Positions 19,428 through 28,996 of a stretch of 31,891 nucleotides of DNA are shown in pieces. Below the pieces are notes generated by a model. That model worked only from the letters and a program-made list of their open reading frames with translations, did not search any database and was not told the origin of the DNA. A program made the position numbers and the translations under genes. Position 1 is the first letter of the stretch. The number at the start of each line of letters is the position of its first letter. This DNA is from Stentor coeruleus (Eukaryota; Ciliophora; Heterotrichea; Heterotrichida; Stentoridae), in assembly GCA_001970955.1 (NCBI GenBank), contig MPUH01000850.1, positions 1 through 31,891 of the forward strand, written 5' to 3'.

Positions 19428-19892
19428 ATGGGAAATACTCCAGAAAAACCCTCTGAGATAGTCACAGTAAAAATTGCAGACTCAGAGCCAAATGAAGATC
19501 CAATATCTAAAATTATTTCCAATATAGAATGTGTAGTTATTACATAGGATATGCCAGCTTTAAATAAACTCAATTTGCATACTTCTAATTTTGAAGAAAT
19601 TTCTGATTATTTAACATCACTACATAAGTTCAAAATTACTGAATTATTAAAAACTCAAAATGAAACACTTAAAAAAACTGAAGCTGTTGAAGCTTTGAGT
19701 AAAACTGTTATAGAAGATAATATTGGAAGATATGCTGTAATATTTATTTAGCTTATAGCTTCAAAACTTAAAAAATCACAAATCAGAGAAGAACTTGATG
19801 TTATTAAGCAGGACTTAGAGCAGACTATAGCTGATATGAATGAAATTGAAGCTAAAATACTGGAATTGAATAATAAAATCACTAATTTCTAG
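19428..19892 (+). CDS. Small coiled-coil protein, three exons, unknown function
   Basis: The gene is join(19428..19532, 19548..19736, 19752..19892), 144 residues, stop TAG. Each piece is too short to be noticed alone, but two canonical 15-nt phase-0 introns join them in one frame. The N-terminus is MGNTPEKPSEIVTVKIADSE, preceded in frame by TAA. Residues from about 36 are helical (FEEISDYLTSLHKFKITELL), and the last 45 form a clear coiled coil (REELDVIKQDLEQTIADMNE). No known domain was recognised. The size and the helical tail are typical of small subunits of tethering, motor-adaptor or centrosomal complexes, but that is only an analogy. Confidence rests on the two precise introns and on frame continuity. 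Confidence 0.8.
19533..19547 (+). other. 15-nt intron 1 of the small coiled-coil gene
   Basis: Sequence GTAGTTATTACATAG, phase 0. Its last three bases form an in-frame TAG if retained. It carries A at position 10. Confidence 0.8.
19737..19751 (+). other. 15-nt intron 2 of the small coiled-coil gene
   Basis: Sequence GTAATATTTATTTAG, phase 0. Retention gives an in-frame TAG; removal continues the coiled coil (RYA|LIASKLKK). It carries A at position 10. Confidence 0.85.
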
Positions 19893-19973
19893 TAAAATAT
19901 GTTTGAGGATGATAGAGTTTATAAGAGTGAGTAATTACAAGATATGGATTAGTGTAATTGAATAATAACTTAG

Positions 19974-20703
19974 CTATTTTTGAAAAATGCACCGAAAAAA
20001 ATTAAAGAAACTCTTTCGAGAGAAAATAGTTTAACTTATCCTAGCGCTTCATGCACATATACAAAAAGAATAGAGGTTTTTGATTTATATGATTATCACC
20101 GGGGTATTTTTATGGTTAAACTTCCAAATAATATACTAGGAATTATTTTATAATGCAAAAGACCTCGAAAATATTTACAGCTGGGACTATGGCCAAAATG
20201 CATTATATAAGTAAAAACTTAAGCAGAAGCTTGATTCATAGTCGCAATCATAAACTGGAAAAATCTCTTTACATATCATATTTCTACATAATTTTTTTTC
20301 TCATAGACGTCCAATCTATATAAAAAATCCATTCTTAGCTTTGCTTTCAGTGTATTGATTTTCTTCATAAATATTTCATAAAATCCTCAATCATCAACAA
20401 TTTTTTTATTATCCTCAACATTAGAAGATATAAAAACTTAACCCTAAGCTTTTTATGAGATCTTAAAAGATCATATGTCAATTTAATTAGCACAATTGAA
20501 GAAGAAGGCTTCATGCTTTATTGATAATGTTGTGTTTGTACATGAGAATAAAGTATTCATTGATTTATTTGTTGTATTTAATGAAATTTTCGGGAAAAAG
20601 ACAATTTAGCTTAGGATTTTATATTAAAAATTTTGAAAAAAACATGATAAAGTTGTGTAGAAGTTTAATTTTGAAGAAGCTATTCAGGGTGCTTAAGAAT
20701 TGA
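19974..20703 (+). pseudogene. Possible decayed coding remnants
   Basis: Several short open stretches in shifting frames have coding-like composition but no start, stop or intron that assembles them. 19974-20153 reads ...KRIEVFDLYDYHRGIFMVKL up to a TAA. The next frame from 20153 reads MQKTSKIFTAGTMAKMHYIS up to 20323. A further stretch at about 20495-20610 reads ASCFIDNVVFVHENKVFIDL up to a TAG. No 15-nt intron joins them. The pattern would fit a frameshifted, decaying gene (the first two pieces faintly recall ciliate Kelch-type proteins), or simply chance. No function is assigned. Confidence 0.25.
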
Positions 20704-20896
20704 GTTAATAAAGGTAAGAAATTTAGTGTGAAAAGATTAGATTATTAAAGAGTTTTGGTTGAGAATAAGGGAATATGCAGGCAATTAGTGAAAATATTTT
20801 TTGGTTGTAATTTTTTGTTGCTAGAGTTGTGTGGAAAAGAGAAGAAAATTTTTTTTGGTTGATGAGATTTCTGTGAAGGTTGCAGGAAAATGGAAG

Positions 20897-21059
20897 ATAT
20901 GATGAGATGAGGTAGATAAAAATAGGGTTTAAGCTTTAGTTAAAGAGGGTAAACAAAAAGTTTTAGTTGAGTTGGTTNATATGATGAGATGAGGTAGATA
21001 AAAATAGGGTTTAAGCTTTAGTTAAAGAGGGTAAACAAAAAGTTTTAGTTGAGTTGGTT
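20897..21059. repeat. 81-bp duplication around single N (likely assembly join)
   Basis: Bases 20897-20977 and 20979-21059 are identical and separated only by the N at 20978. This looks like two overlapping contig ends placed side by side instead of merged. Confidence 0.85.
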
Positions 21060-21290
21060 AAGAGTTTTTAGAGTAGTATTTATTATAATAAGCTTTGGTT
21101 AATGTGAAAGTTAAACATTCCTGAAAAATATATCTTTAACTAATCAAATAATGCATATACACTAATATCATCTTTATCTAAATAACATCTTACATTCAAA
21201 AGTGAATTATTTAACTAATTCCCTAGGTCAAAAACTCAACTCCAAACAGCCTATCATTTATCAATTATCACACCTTCTCTAATTCTTACA

Positions 21291-21321
21291 GGGAAAAATA
21301 TTTTCTACACAATATTTTCCC
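21291..21321. repeat. Imperfect inverted repeat (possible hairpin)
   Basis: GGGAAAAATATT is followed after 8 bases by AATATTTTCCC, giving an 11-bp stem with one bulged A. An overlapping alternative pairing uses TTCTAC (21303-21308) and GTAGAA (21322-21327). It lies about 190 bp beyond the HSF stop codon on the transcribed side, so it could form in the HSF 3' region. Function is unknown. Confidence 0.4.
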
Positions 21322-21510
21322 GTAGAATTAATTAATTAATAAAACTCAAACTAGAATTTAAACATCAACTCAATCATAAAAAATGCTAAATTTCCTATTA
21401 AACCATAAAATTTGCTTTAAAACCTACAAAATTTATTCCATATACAAAACTTACTACATTTACAACAACATTCAATTTTTAATAGCCCATTTACCTAAAT
21501 TATCAACTAA

Positions 21511-22371
21511 TCATAATAAAAAGTCAATTTTTTCAATATCAATTGAAGTCTCTAAGTGATTATCAGGCGTATTTATATCAAAATGTCCATGGGTTTCAGG
21601 GACTTCATACAACAATGGACTTAGTTTTCCTCTTGGTGATAGCTGGAGTTCATCTTCAAAGCCTGAAAAATTCAAAGGACTCTGAGGGAAACTTTCAGGT
21701 TCTTCGATTTTCCTTTTCTTTATAGGCATCTCTTGAGGAATATCAGTTATTGATAATATATGATCTAAAGGGGTAATTTGACCTGATAACATATCATTAT
21801 CTCCACTTCCTTTAATACAACTGGCAAAAAAAATTAAAGCTTTTTCTATGTTTTTCATTCGGTCTTTGTTTTCCCATATCTGGTCAGCAAGAAATTTATT
21901 TTGTTTTGTAAGGTCTTGAACTTTATCTTCTAAGGTGGTAATTTGGTTTTGATAGTTTATATTGGTTTGGTGGATTTGTACTAGTTTTTTTATTACAGGT
22001 GTTATTTCGGGCTTGTTAAAATTATTACGGGCAACGATTGGCCAATTGGACTCAGATGTTTTTCGGTGGATGTCTTTTAAGAGATCTGGTCTATTTCTCA
22101 TAAAGAGGGAATGCTTGTAAATATGCTCCTGTCCAGCAGATTTAAGTTTATGAAAATCGTACATGTTCAGTTGTCTAATAAAACTCGCAAAGTTGCTATG
22201 CTTGAAGTACATGGGTAGAACCTTTTCACTGAACTCATTTGTATTGTAAATAATAAACTCAGTGCCATCAGCATTCCAAGATACTGTTTGGCTTAGAGTC
22301 TCTTCATTTAGCATATCATATGTTTTTTGCAAGAAAGATGTAGGAACAGATAAGCTTGTTTTTTTCTTCAT
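21511..22371 (-). CDS. Heat shock transcription factor (HSF)
   Basis: A 286-residue protein. The HSF DNA-binding domain spans about residues 9-103: VPTSFLQKTYDML, VSWNADGTEFIIYN, then the recognition-helix region FKHSNFASFIRQLNMYDFHK (56-75), which is almost invariant in HSFs. A heptad-repeat trimerisation region (HR-A/B) follows at about 125-185 (VQIHQTNINYQNQITTLEDK and onward). The C-terminal 80 residues are acidic/proline-containing and may serve activation. HSFs bind inverted nGAAn repeats and activate chaperone genes in the nucleus. The protein is short compared with yeast or human HSF1 and shows no obvious HR-C, the segment that restrains trimerisation in metazoan HSF1. The stop is TGA, the only TGA stop among the genes here. 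Confidence 0.97.
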   Translation of the reverse strand: MKKKTSLSVPTSFLQKTYDMLNEETLSQTVSWNADGTEFIIYNTNEFSEKVLPMYFKHSNFASFIRQLNMYDFHKLKSAGQEHIYKHSLFMRNRPDLLKDIHRKTSESNWPIVARNNFNKPEITPVIKKLVQIHQTNINYQNQITTLEDKVQDLTKQNKFLADQIWENKDRMKNIEKALIFFASCIKGSGDNDMLSGQITPLDHILSITDIPQEMPIKKRKIEEPESFPQSPLNFSGFEDELQLSPRGKLSPLLYEVPETHGHFDINTPDNHLETSIDIEKIDFLL

Positions 22372-23404
22372 ATTTATTAGAAGGGCATTACATTATTATA
22401 ATAGGATAGTTTCATATGCTTTTTTGGAAATAAACATTATTTAACCTTGTATTTTTATGCTAATAAATTTTGTCAACCCTTGGGATTTAGAATTTTCAGC
22501 ATATGCTTCTCTTTCAGACTATTGAGGAAAACATAAATTTGTAATTTCTTTTATGGGAAATAGTTGCAAATAAAATATATGGGTTATTTCTAGGTATAAT
22601 GATAAGAAAAATACTTAGAGAATATTTAAGAGAAGGGAAAATGTATAAATGAAAAAAAGGGACAAATAGAAGAACATAAAATTACTGTTAAAAGATATGA
22701 TTAGTAAAAAAATAGAGATAGACTCTGTAGCTTATTAGTATATGTAGAGTAGTAGAATTAGGTTTTTTTTGAAGATAATTAAAGGATTTTTTTATACTTT
22801 TTGAAAACTGTTTATGTCCATCAATAAGCTAGTATTGAGAAGCATACCAAATTAAAATCCTGTATTGAATCTAGTTCCATTAAAAGAATCATTATCTTTA
22901 AATATTCCTATTGAAAATAGAATTACAGAGTTCTTAATATGTTGATTATTTATAGAATTACTTATGAAGAGAAATACTTTTAAATTTTGTTTTCTAAATG
23001 ATTTTATTAGTTTCAGCTTATCTCTAGCAAGCATCCTTTATATGATAATGAAACCTATTTTTTTTTCAAGAGAAATTAATTGTTATTAGAAGTCTAAGGC
23101 AATATAGCATACATTTTCTGATTTGAAGTTATAAAGAATTGTCACTATACCTAAAAAATTTTGAAAGAACTTCAAGAAATTTAATCACCAAAAAAAAGGA
23201 TGGCTGGTGTAAAGCAGATTGAAAAGGATTTAACAAAATATATTCTATAAATCCAAATTTAACGTTAAAACTTTATCAAGTCAATAATCTGTAATGATTT
23301 ATTTGTGTTTTTTAGTGCTCACATTAAGGTGAAAAATAAATTATGAAGACTATAACCATAACTTAAATATATTTAATAAGCTTAATCCAAGAAATATTAT
23401 TGAC
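22372..23404. promoter_or_regulatory. Divergent intergenic region (HSF / golgin), 1033 bp
   Basis: The region must hold the promoters of both divergent genes. An open frame on the minus strand at 22852-23034 (60 codons) has no homology or intron that I can recognise and is not called a gene. One GAATTTTC pair at 22490-22497, about 120 bp upstream of the HSF start, fits a minimal two-unit heat shock element but is expected by chance in such AT-rich DNA. Confidence 0.4.
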
Positions 23405-26350
23405 ATGGACATGCTAAAAAGCAAAGAAGGCCTAGCTGCTGAAGTTCATGCTTTAAGGAATAAACTAAAAACATCCCGGGAGCAGAACACAATTTTAAGC
23501 GATCAGCTGCTTCTGCTTCAAAAAGAGTGTAAAAACCTCTTAAATTCAATTTCCGCATACGAAGAAACCAATCATAAGCTTTCAACCCAAGTCTCAAGAT
23601 TAAATGACAAAAACCTTCACCTTAAAAAGAAACTAAAACAAGCAGTCTCAGCTTGTTCAGACATCAAACATCAAGCTGAAAGCTATATTTCTTCTATTCA
23701 ATCTCGATTCTACGAACAAATATCACGTATGAATATTCATTCTAGTTCAAAAGGAGATAGTGAAGAAATTGATGGTAATTATTCTTTTAATACTTTAACA
23801 CAAACTCCATTCAGATATGACAGCCCGGCTATTTCAGTTTCTGAAAGGGAAAATGATAGTTCAATTGCCCGTCATGATAATGAAGATATAATTCTTGCAT
23901 ATACACAAGAAATTAAAGATAAACAAACTGAAGTATCAGCTTTAAGTAGAAGTCTTGAGCAGAAAAGTTTGGATTTAGAGAATTTTAAAATCAATATGCA
24001 GACTTTACGAGAGAGTTTTGATAAAAGGATAAATGAGAAAGAAAAGATTATAACAAGTTTACAACAAGAAGTAAAAATGCTTCATGAAGAACTGAATTAC
24101 TATAAAAAAGGTCAAGAAAGTCCTGGGATTAAAACCAGTTCTAGTTTGACTGATAAAGATTTTAAAGCATCAAAAAGACAAAATGAAGATTATACAATAC
24201 AAATTGAAAGTCTTCAGGGCAAATTAGCAAGTCAGTCTAAGAAATTTGATAATTATATAAGAACTATTGCTAATTTAGAAAAACAAATCCAGTTACAAGT
24301 CATAAAAAGTTCTGAGTTAGAATCAACAGTTAAGCTTAATAATGATAAAAATCAAGAACTAGAAAATGATAAAAAAGATTTAATTGAATTATTAACTATA
24401 GCTGAAACTAAAGTTAATGAATTAGAAAGTTTAAAAATCCAACAAGCAAAAGTAATAAATGAACAGTCAATAAAATTTGCTAGTATAAAAAATTGTGAAC
24501 CTATATCAGTGGGTGAACTTAAAAAAACAATTGAAAACTTGGAAGATGATAATAAAAAACTCTTAGAAGCTAATAGTTATATACAAAACTATGCTGAAAG
24601 TATTAAAAAAACTAAAGATGAAGAAGTAAATAAATTGAAAAAACAAATTTCTGAGATGGTTAAAGACCTTGATGAGAAAAAAGGTAGAATTATCGAACTT
24701 ATGGACCAACAATATAGTCTTGAAGGAGGGAAAATTGTTGTTGGGAGTAAAGAAGAAGAGATTATCAAGTTTATAAAAGAAGAATTTAAAGAGTCTAATT
24801 TAGAAAGTATTTTCAAAAGACTTAAAGAAAACTTACCTGTTTTTTCTGTACTTAAAGCATTAATTGAAGAGCTTGAAGAGAAAAACCCAACCCGCGTGCT
24901 TGCAAAAATGAAAAGTATGATTACTGAGATTAAAATCACTGAAATTTATTTAGAAGATATGGCAATTCCAGGACAAACCATACCAGAAAAACTTCAATCA
25001 CTTTCTGAACTTATTAAAAAACTTCGAACTTCATCTGGATCTGCAGATTTTTATAATATTATTTCTAGTTTGCAAAACCCAGAAACTCATTTAGCTAAAG
25101 TTTCAGATCCAGGTATTCTTGACCCTGTTTATATTAAAGAAGTTATGACAAGGCTGTTAAAAGATTATTCAAATAAAAATTTGTTGTTAATAGCAAAAAT
25201 CTCAAACTCAGTGCAAAAAATAAATGAACGATTTGGAAACTTTTTACTAAAATATAATGGCAAACAGGTTTTAGATAGTGTTAAAGAACGGTATCTGGTT
25301 AACCAAATAAGAGACTATGAAATCACTACAGTAAACGAATGCTCAGAACTAGAAGACGAATCTTTTGATGATGAAAATTTAGAACTTAAACTTGAACAAA
25401 GCGCTAAAAGAATCAAAGAATTAAACTCAGAAATAAACTGTTTACGCTTAGCTTTAGAACAAAAAGAAGAACTCCTTCATGATCTAGAATTAAAAACAGA
25501 TAGGTTTCGAATAGACAAGGAAAAGAAAACAAAAGAAAATACCGAATTGCACATGAAAGTTGCAGAACTGGAATGCGAGCTTAGAAAAAATAAAGAAATG
25601 TATGAACTTGCAGATAAAAAGAAATCAAGTCTTATCACAACTTTAGAAAACAGAATATCTTCAATGAAAAAAGAAATGGATATACTGAAGAATAGTGTAA
25701 TGTTAGAAAAAGATGAGCTTTTTGATCATATTATAAGAATTGAACAAGAGAGTAAAAATCAAATATTATGGTAAAATATATTCAGGTATAAGTCTCAAAT
25801 AGAAGAACAAAAATCTAAATTAAAACAACATGAAAATACATTAGAGGGTATTGAAGCTTTGTTAGGAAGTGATTTTACTGGAGATTATGTGGAATCTATT
25901 AAGAATATATCTAAAAAGAAACGTAGAGGGTCTTTTTCGTTCAATATTTTCCGAAAGTCTTCAAATAAATCAGAAACTGGCTCGAAAAACTCTACTCCTA
26001 CAGGATCTGAAGTCCTGTCACCAAGCGCTTCTACATCAGGAGAACACTTGAAAATACATAAAGCTCTTGAACAAGAAAAATTACATAATACTCTGCATAC
26101 ACAACAAATTGAAGCTTTACGTGAGAACATCCGCCACCTAGAATTCGAGAATTCCAGAAACGCAGAAAGTAAAATCTACCAAAACCTCCGTGGCCTGGTA
26201 ATTGAAATGATAAAAATGCTTCCAGTTCTGTAAATTTTATATAGAAACGACTCAATCGAAAGAAAAATTCAAATCATAACCGCATTATTATGGTTAAACA
26301 GTGAAGAGAAACTAGATCTTGAAACTCAACGTCCAAGAAATGTGCAGTAA
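23405..26350 (+). CDS. Golgin-type coiled-coil protein with C-terminal GRIP domain (three exons)
   Basis: The gene is join(23405..25770, 25786..26229, 26245..26350), 971 residues. Two 15-nt introns, both phase 2, join the pieces; the first leaves codon TG|G, the second CT|A. Residues 1 to about 790 are mostly coiled coil. A basic/serine-rich stretch follows (KKKRRGSFSFNIF), then a second short coiled coil. The last 55 residues are a GRIP domain, IYQNLRGLVIEMIKML... then RKIQIITALLWLNSEEK, containing the conserved aromatic Y920. In golgin-245/golgin-97 the equivalent tyrosine binds Arl1-GTP at the trans-Golgi. The expected role is therefore vesicle tethering at the trans-Golgi. The GRIP domain is encoded across intron 2, so it is truncated if introns are ignored. 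The stop TAA lies 39 bp from the stop of the convergent receptor gene. Confidence 0.9.
25771..25785 (+). other. 15-nt intron 1 of the golgin gene
   Basis: Sequence GTAAAATATATTCAG, phase 2. Retention gives TGG TAA and ends the protein at residue 789. It carries A at position 10. Confidence 0.93.
26230..26244 (+). other. 15-nt intron 2 of the golgin gene
   Basis: Sequence GTAAATTTTATATAG, phase 2. Retention gives CTG TAA and removes the second half of the GRIP domain. It carries A at position 10. Confidence 0.93.
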
Positions 26351-26389
26351 TAATTTTAACATAACCAAATTTTGAATAATGAATATAAC

Positions 26390-28996
26390 TTAGCTAATAT
26401 TTCTGCTTTGATCTTCAAGTTGTCTATAACCTTTATGATATTTCACATACATTAATAGCGATACCAAAGCTGAAAGAAGTAAAATTCCAATAAGAATCCC
26501 CGCAACAAGCATAGGCCAACTAAAAAGTACCGGATCCCAACAAGGTTCAGTCCACTCAATATCCCCATCAAAAGGCAAAATACAATATGAGCCTTCAATT
26601 TTCTTATAAGTCCTTTTCCCATTTTCACAAGAACTATAAATTGTGTTCATATCTTCAAACATACAAACAGGACAACCATATTTAGTCTTCCACACAAACT
26701 CATAAAAGCAATGCCTGGTGTTATTATGTGCAGGCCAACCAATATTCGCACTTTTATCACAATAAAGTAAAAGTGATGAATTATAAGTTCTTTGATATTT
26801 ATCACAATAATCTCCTTGAGAATAATCTATTTTTAAACCTTCTCTAACACGATTAACCCCAGAGACTATAGACCCTAGACTAACAACAGCTTTATCGTTT
26901 TTACAAACATCTGAACTCCCTTCTTTAAACTTTGTAAGTTCTTTTTTTTCCATAACAGCATAAGCAAAAGCACTTGTTGGTTTGAAATAATAACTAACTG
27001 AAGGTAAGACAATTTGTGAAGGATTCATCACTGAAACGTAAAAATTCTTTTTATCTCCAGGTAATGGTCCATAGAAAGTTTGGTGGCAATAAAGTTTAGA
27101 TGAAGGCATATCGCATATCCCAGTAGTATAAACACCTTCAGTAACTCCTCTTCCAGTGATATTCCCTAAATAAAAAGTTTCATCGCTTAAATAAGTATAA
27201 TCTGTGGCAATACAATTAGTTCTATTATTGTTACTTATTGTACCTGATGGGCATTTATAACATTTTGAACCTTCAATAGGACTATAATAATAGTTTTGAC
27301 AAGGGATACAACCAGTATTGTCTGTATTTGAACTATTACCTGGTGAACATAAACTACAGATTGCACTACCTGATGTACTATAGCTTCCATCAAGACATTT
27401 TGCGCATAATTTAGCCCCACCTTCAATACTTCCATGGATTTTTATAGAATAAATACGAATTTCTTCTGAGTTTGTTGAGTTAGGCCAGTATGTCCATTGA
27501 ACGTAATGCAATCCTTGAGTCAAAGATATAGTACCAGTCTGAAAATCACTTTGGCTCCATCCTCCAGACCAAGCTCCATCAACATAAGCATCTAAACTTC
27601 CTCCTTGGAAGTTTATAAACTCATATTCAAATTTGATTATCCCAAAATTCGATTCAATGTCGAAATATCGGTTTAAGAAAACTTCACTATGCGATTGAAG
27701 ATTTTTTCCTGTTGTTAAATAATATGTGCTAGGAATCCACCCTGATGAATCTAAACATACAGTTCCATCTGTCATAATACAATTTGTTGTGAAATTCTCA
27801 GGTAATTCAGTCCAGTCACTATAATTGTATATTTTCAAAGCATAATATCCTGCAGTACAATTTTCACATTTATTATTTGTATCATTGCTTATATATTTGC
27901 CATCAGGGCAAGCGACACATTTTGTCACATCACCAGTTTTCTCAATAAAATGCCCTTGTTTGCAAGTTTCACAAGATAAATTGTACTTACCTGAAGGTAG
28001 GGTGTAGTTTTGATATGCACATAAAATAGGTTCTTTCCATTGATAAGTAAGATTTCTTGAAGAATTAGTACAATTAGAATATATATGTTTATAATCATTT
28101 TCAGTACATTCTAGTCGTGGCTGACAAGATTCTTCTCCAACTGAGCCTTTAAGTGAGTATTTATCATTAGGACAAGTTTTACAATCAAAACCATCCCAGT
28201 AATAATTAAAATCACAAAGGTCACATTTTGATGATCCAGGAAGATTACCTCCTCTTTTACATGGATGACAATGAGTACTAGACCAATCAGTCCCAATAAC
28301 TCTGATTTCAGAAACATAAGCATGTGGTTCTATGTTTTTAGCAGATTTCATAGTTCGGTATTCAAGGTAGAATTCATAGTTCCCAGGGTCTAAAGGCAAA
28401 GTTATAGTTTTCCAAGTAGAATCATCGATTTCGTCGTCAAAATGTTTCATTTCAAGATTGAGGAATATTGAAAAAAAACCTACTTTGTACCCGTTTAGAT
28501 GCACAGTGTCCTTACGATAAGTTACTGTTACTGTTCCTTGTTTTACTATGCTGAAACTAAATGACAGGCCTGCAGTGTAAGTATACCCTTTGGTAGTTTC
28601 TCCTGAAATAAGGATATTATCTGATTGCGTCCACCCAGTGCAGTTTAGGTTATAGTAATCAATATCATCAACATTGATATAACACTCGCTGATGACTTTA
28701 GACAAAGAGCTTTCCCATGACTCTCCATCACCACCTAAAATTTCCCCTCCACCTATGCTGTATGTACCAGATTGACAGGGTAAACATGACATTGCCCCTT
28801 CTGTAATATCGAGATATGTCCCTGGGCCGCATGGGAAAGTGCAATCTTGTGATGGGTAAATTTTTGGGTACTCCTTTCCACAATCAGAAGACCCTGCAAC
28901 AATTATATCTCGAGTCAGAGATGCAGAACACTCTGTAAAGTAATTAGATTTCACACAATCTGAGGACACTAGGGTGAATAGCAGAAATGACCACAT
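26390..28996 (-). CDS. ELAPOR/EIG121-like type I membrane receptor with MRH-like domain
   Basis: An 868-residue type I membrane protein. An N-terminal signal peptide (MWSFLLFTLVSS) is followed by a Cys-rich lumenal region with TNFR/EGF-like repeats (CPDGKY..., CLDGSYSTSG..., CPSGTIS...), interleaved with beta-rich segments like those of ELAPOR1 (KIAA1324/EIG121). At about 640-790 comes a mannose-6-phosphate-receptor-homology-like domain (GICDMPSSKLYC ... CDKYQRTYNSSLLLYCDK ... CFYEFVWKTKYGCPVC). One transmembrane helix (about 828-849) leads to a 19-residue cytosolic tail with GYRQL. The domain order matches ELAPOR proteins, which act at trans-Golgi, endosome and lysosome. Whether the MRH-like domain binds mannose-6-phosphate cannot be judged by eye. 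Many N-glycosylation sequons (NxS/T) are present in the lumenal part. It converges on the golgin gene. Confidence 0.83.
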   Translation of the reverse strand: MWSFLLFTLVSSDCVKSNYFTECSASLTRDIIVAGSSDCGKEYPKIYPSQDCTFPCGPGTYLDITEGAMSCLPCQSGTYSIGGGEILGGDGESWESSLSKVISECYINVDDIDYYNLNCTGWTQSDNILISGETTKGYTYTAGLSFSFSIVKQGTVTVTYRKDTVHLNGYKVGFFSIFLNLEMKHFDDEIDDSTWKTITLPLDPGNYEFYLEYRTMKSAKNIEPHAYVSEIRVIGTDWSSTHCHPCKRGGNLPGSSKCDLCDFNYYWDGFDCKTCPNDKYSLKGSVGEESCQPRLECTENDYKHIYSNCTNSSRNLTYQWKEPILCAYQNYTLPSGKYNLSCETCKQGHFIEKTGDVTKCVACPDGKYISNDTNNKCENCTAGYYALKIYNYSDWTELPENFTTNCIMTDGTVCLDSSGWIPSTYYLTTGKNLQSHSEVFLNRYFDIESNFGIIKFEYEFINFQGGSLDAYVDGAWSGGWSQSDFQTGTISLTQGLHYVQWTYWPNSTNSEEIRIYSIKIHGSIEGGAKLCAKCLDGSYSTSGSAICSLCSPGNSSNTDNTGCIPCQNYYYSPIEGSKCYKCPSGTISNNNRTNCIATDYTYLSDETFYLGNITGRGVTEGVYTTGICDMPSSKLYCHQTFYGPLPGDKKNFYVSVMNPSQIVLPSVSYYFKPTSAFAYAVMEKKELTKFKEGSSDVCKNDKAVVSLGSIVSGVNRVREGLKIDYSQGDYCDKYQRTYNSSLLLYCDKSANIGWPAHNNTRHCFYEFVWKTKYGCPVCMFEDMNTIYSSCENGKRTYKKIEGSYCILPFDGDIEWTEPCWDPVLFSWPMLVAGILIGILLLSALVSLLMYVKYHKGYRQLEDQSRNIS

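Larger units (their letters stand above)
19893..21510. other. Long intergenic region (1618 bp) between convergent genes
   Basis: It holds the possible decayed coding pieces (19974-20703), the 81-bp duplication around the N at 20978 and an imperfect inverted repeat at 21291-21321. No intact gene or RNA gene was found on either strand. Confidence 0.5.

Noticed and set aside
19322..19573. Minus-strand open frame of 83 codons overlapping exon 1 of the small coiled-coil gene
   Set aside because: It is the exact codon-register mirror of the plus-strand exon, while the plus strand has two precise introns and a coherent three-exon protein. Coding on the minus strand cannot be fully excluded for 19322-19427.
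15712..21059. The N-flanked duplications as genuine tandem repeats or mobile-element target sites
   Set aside because: Perfect copies abutting a single N at independent sites point to an assembly-merging artefact.
22490..22497. GAATTTTC as a heat shock element upstream of HSF
   Set aside because: Only two of the usual three nGAAn units are present, and one such pair per kilobase or so is expected by chance in DNA this AT-rich.
22852..23034. 60-codon minus-strand open frame in the HSF/golgin spacer
   Set aside because: No homology, no supporting intron and composition like the surrounding AT-rich DNA.
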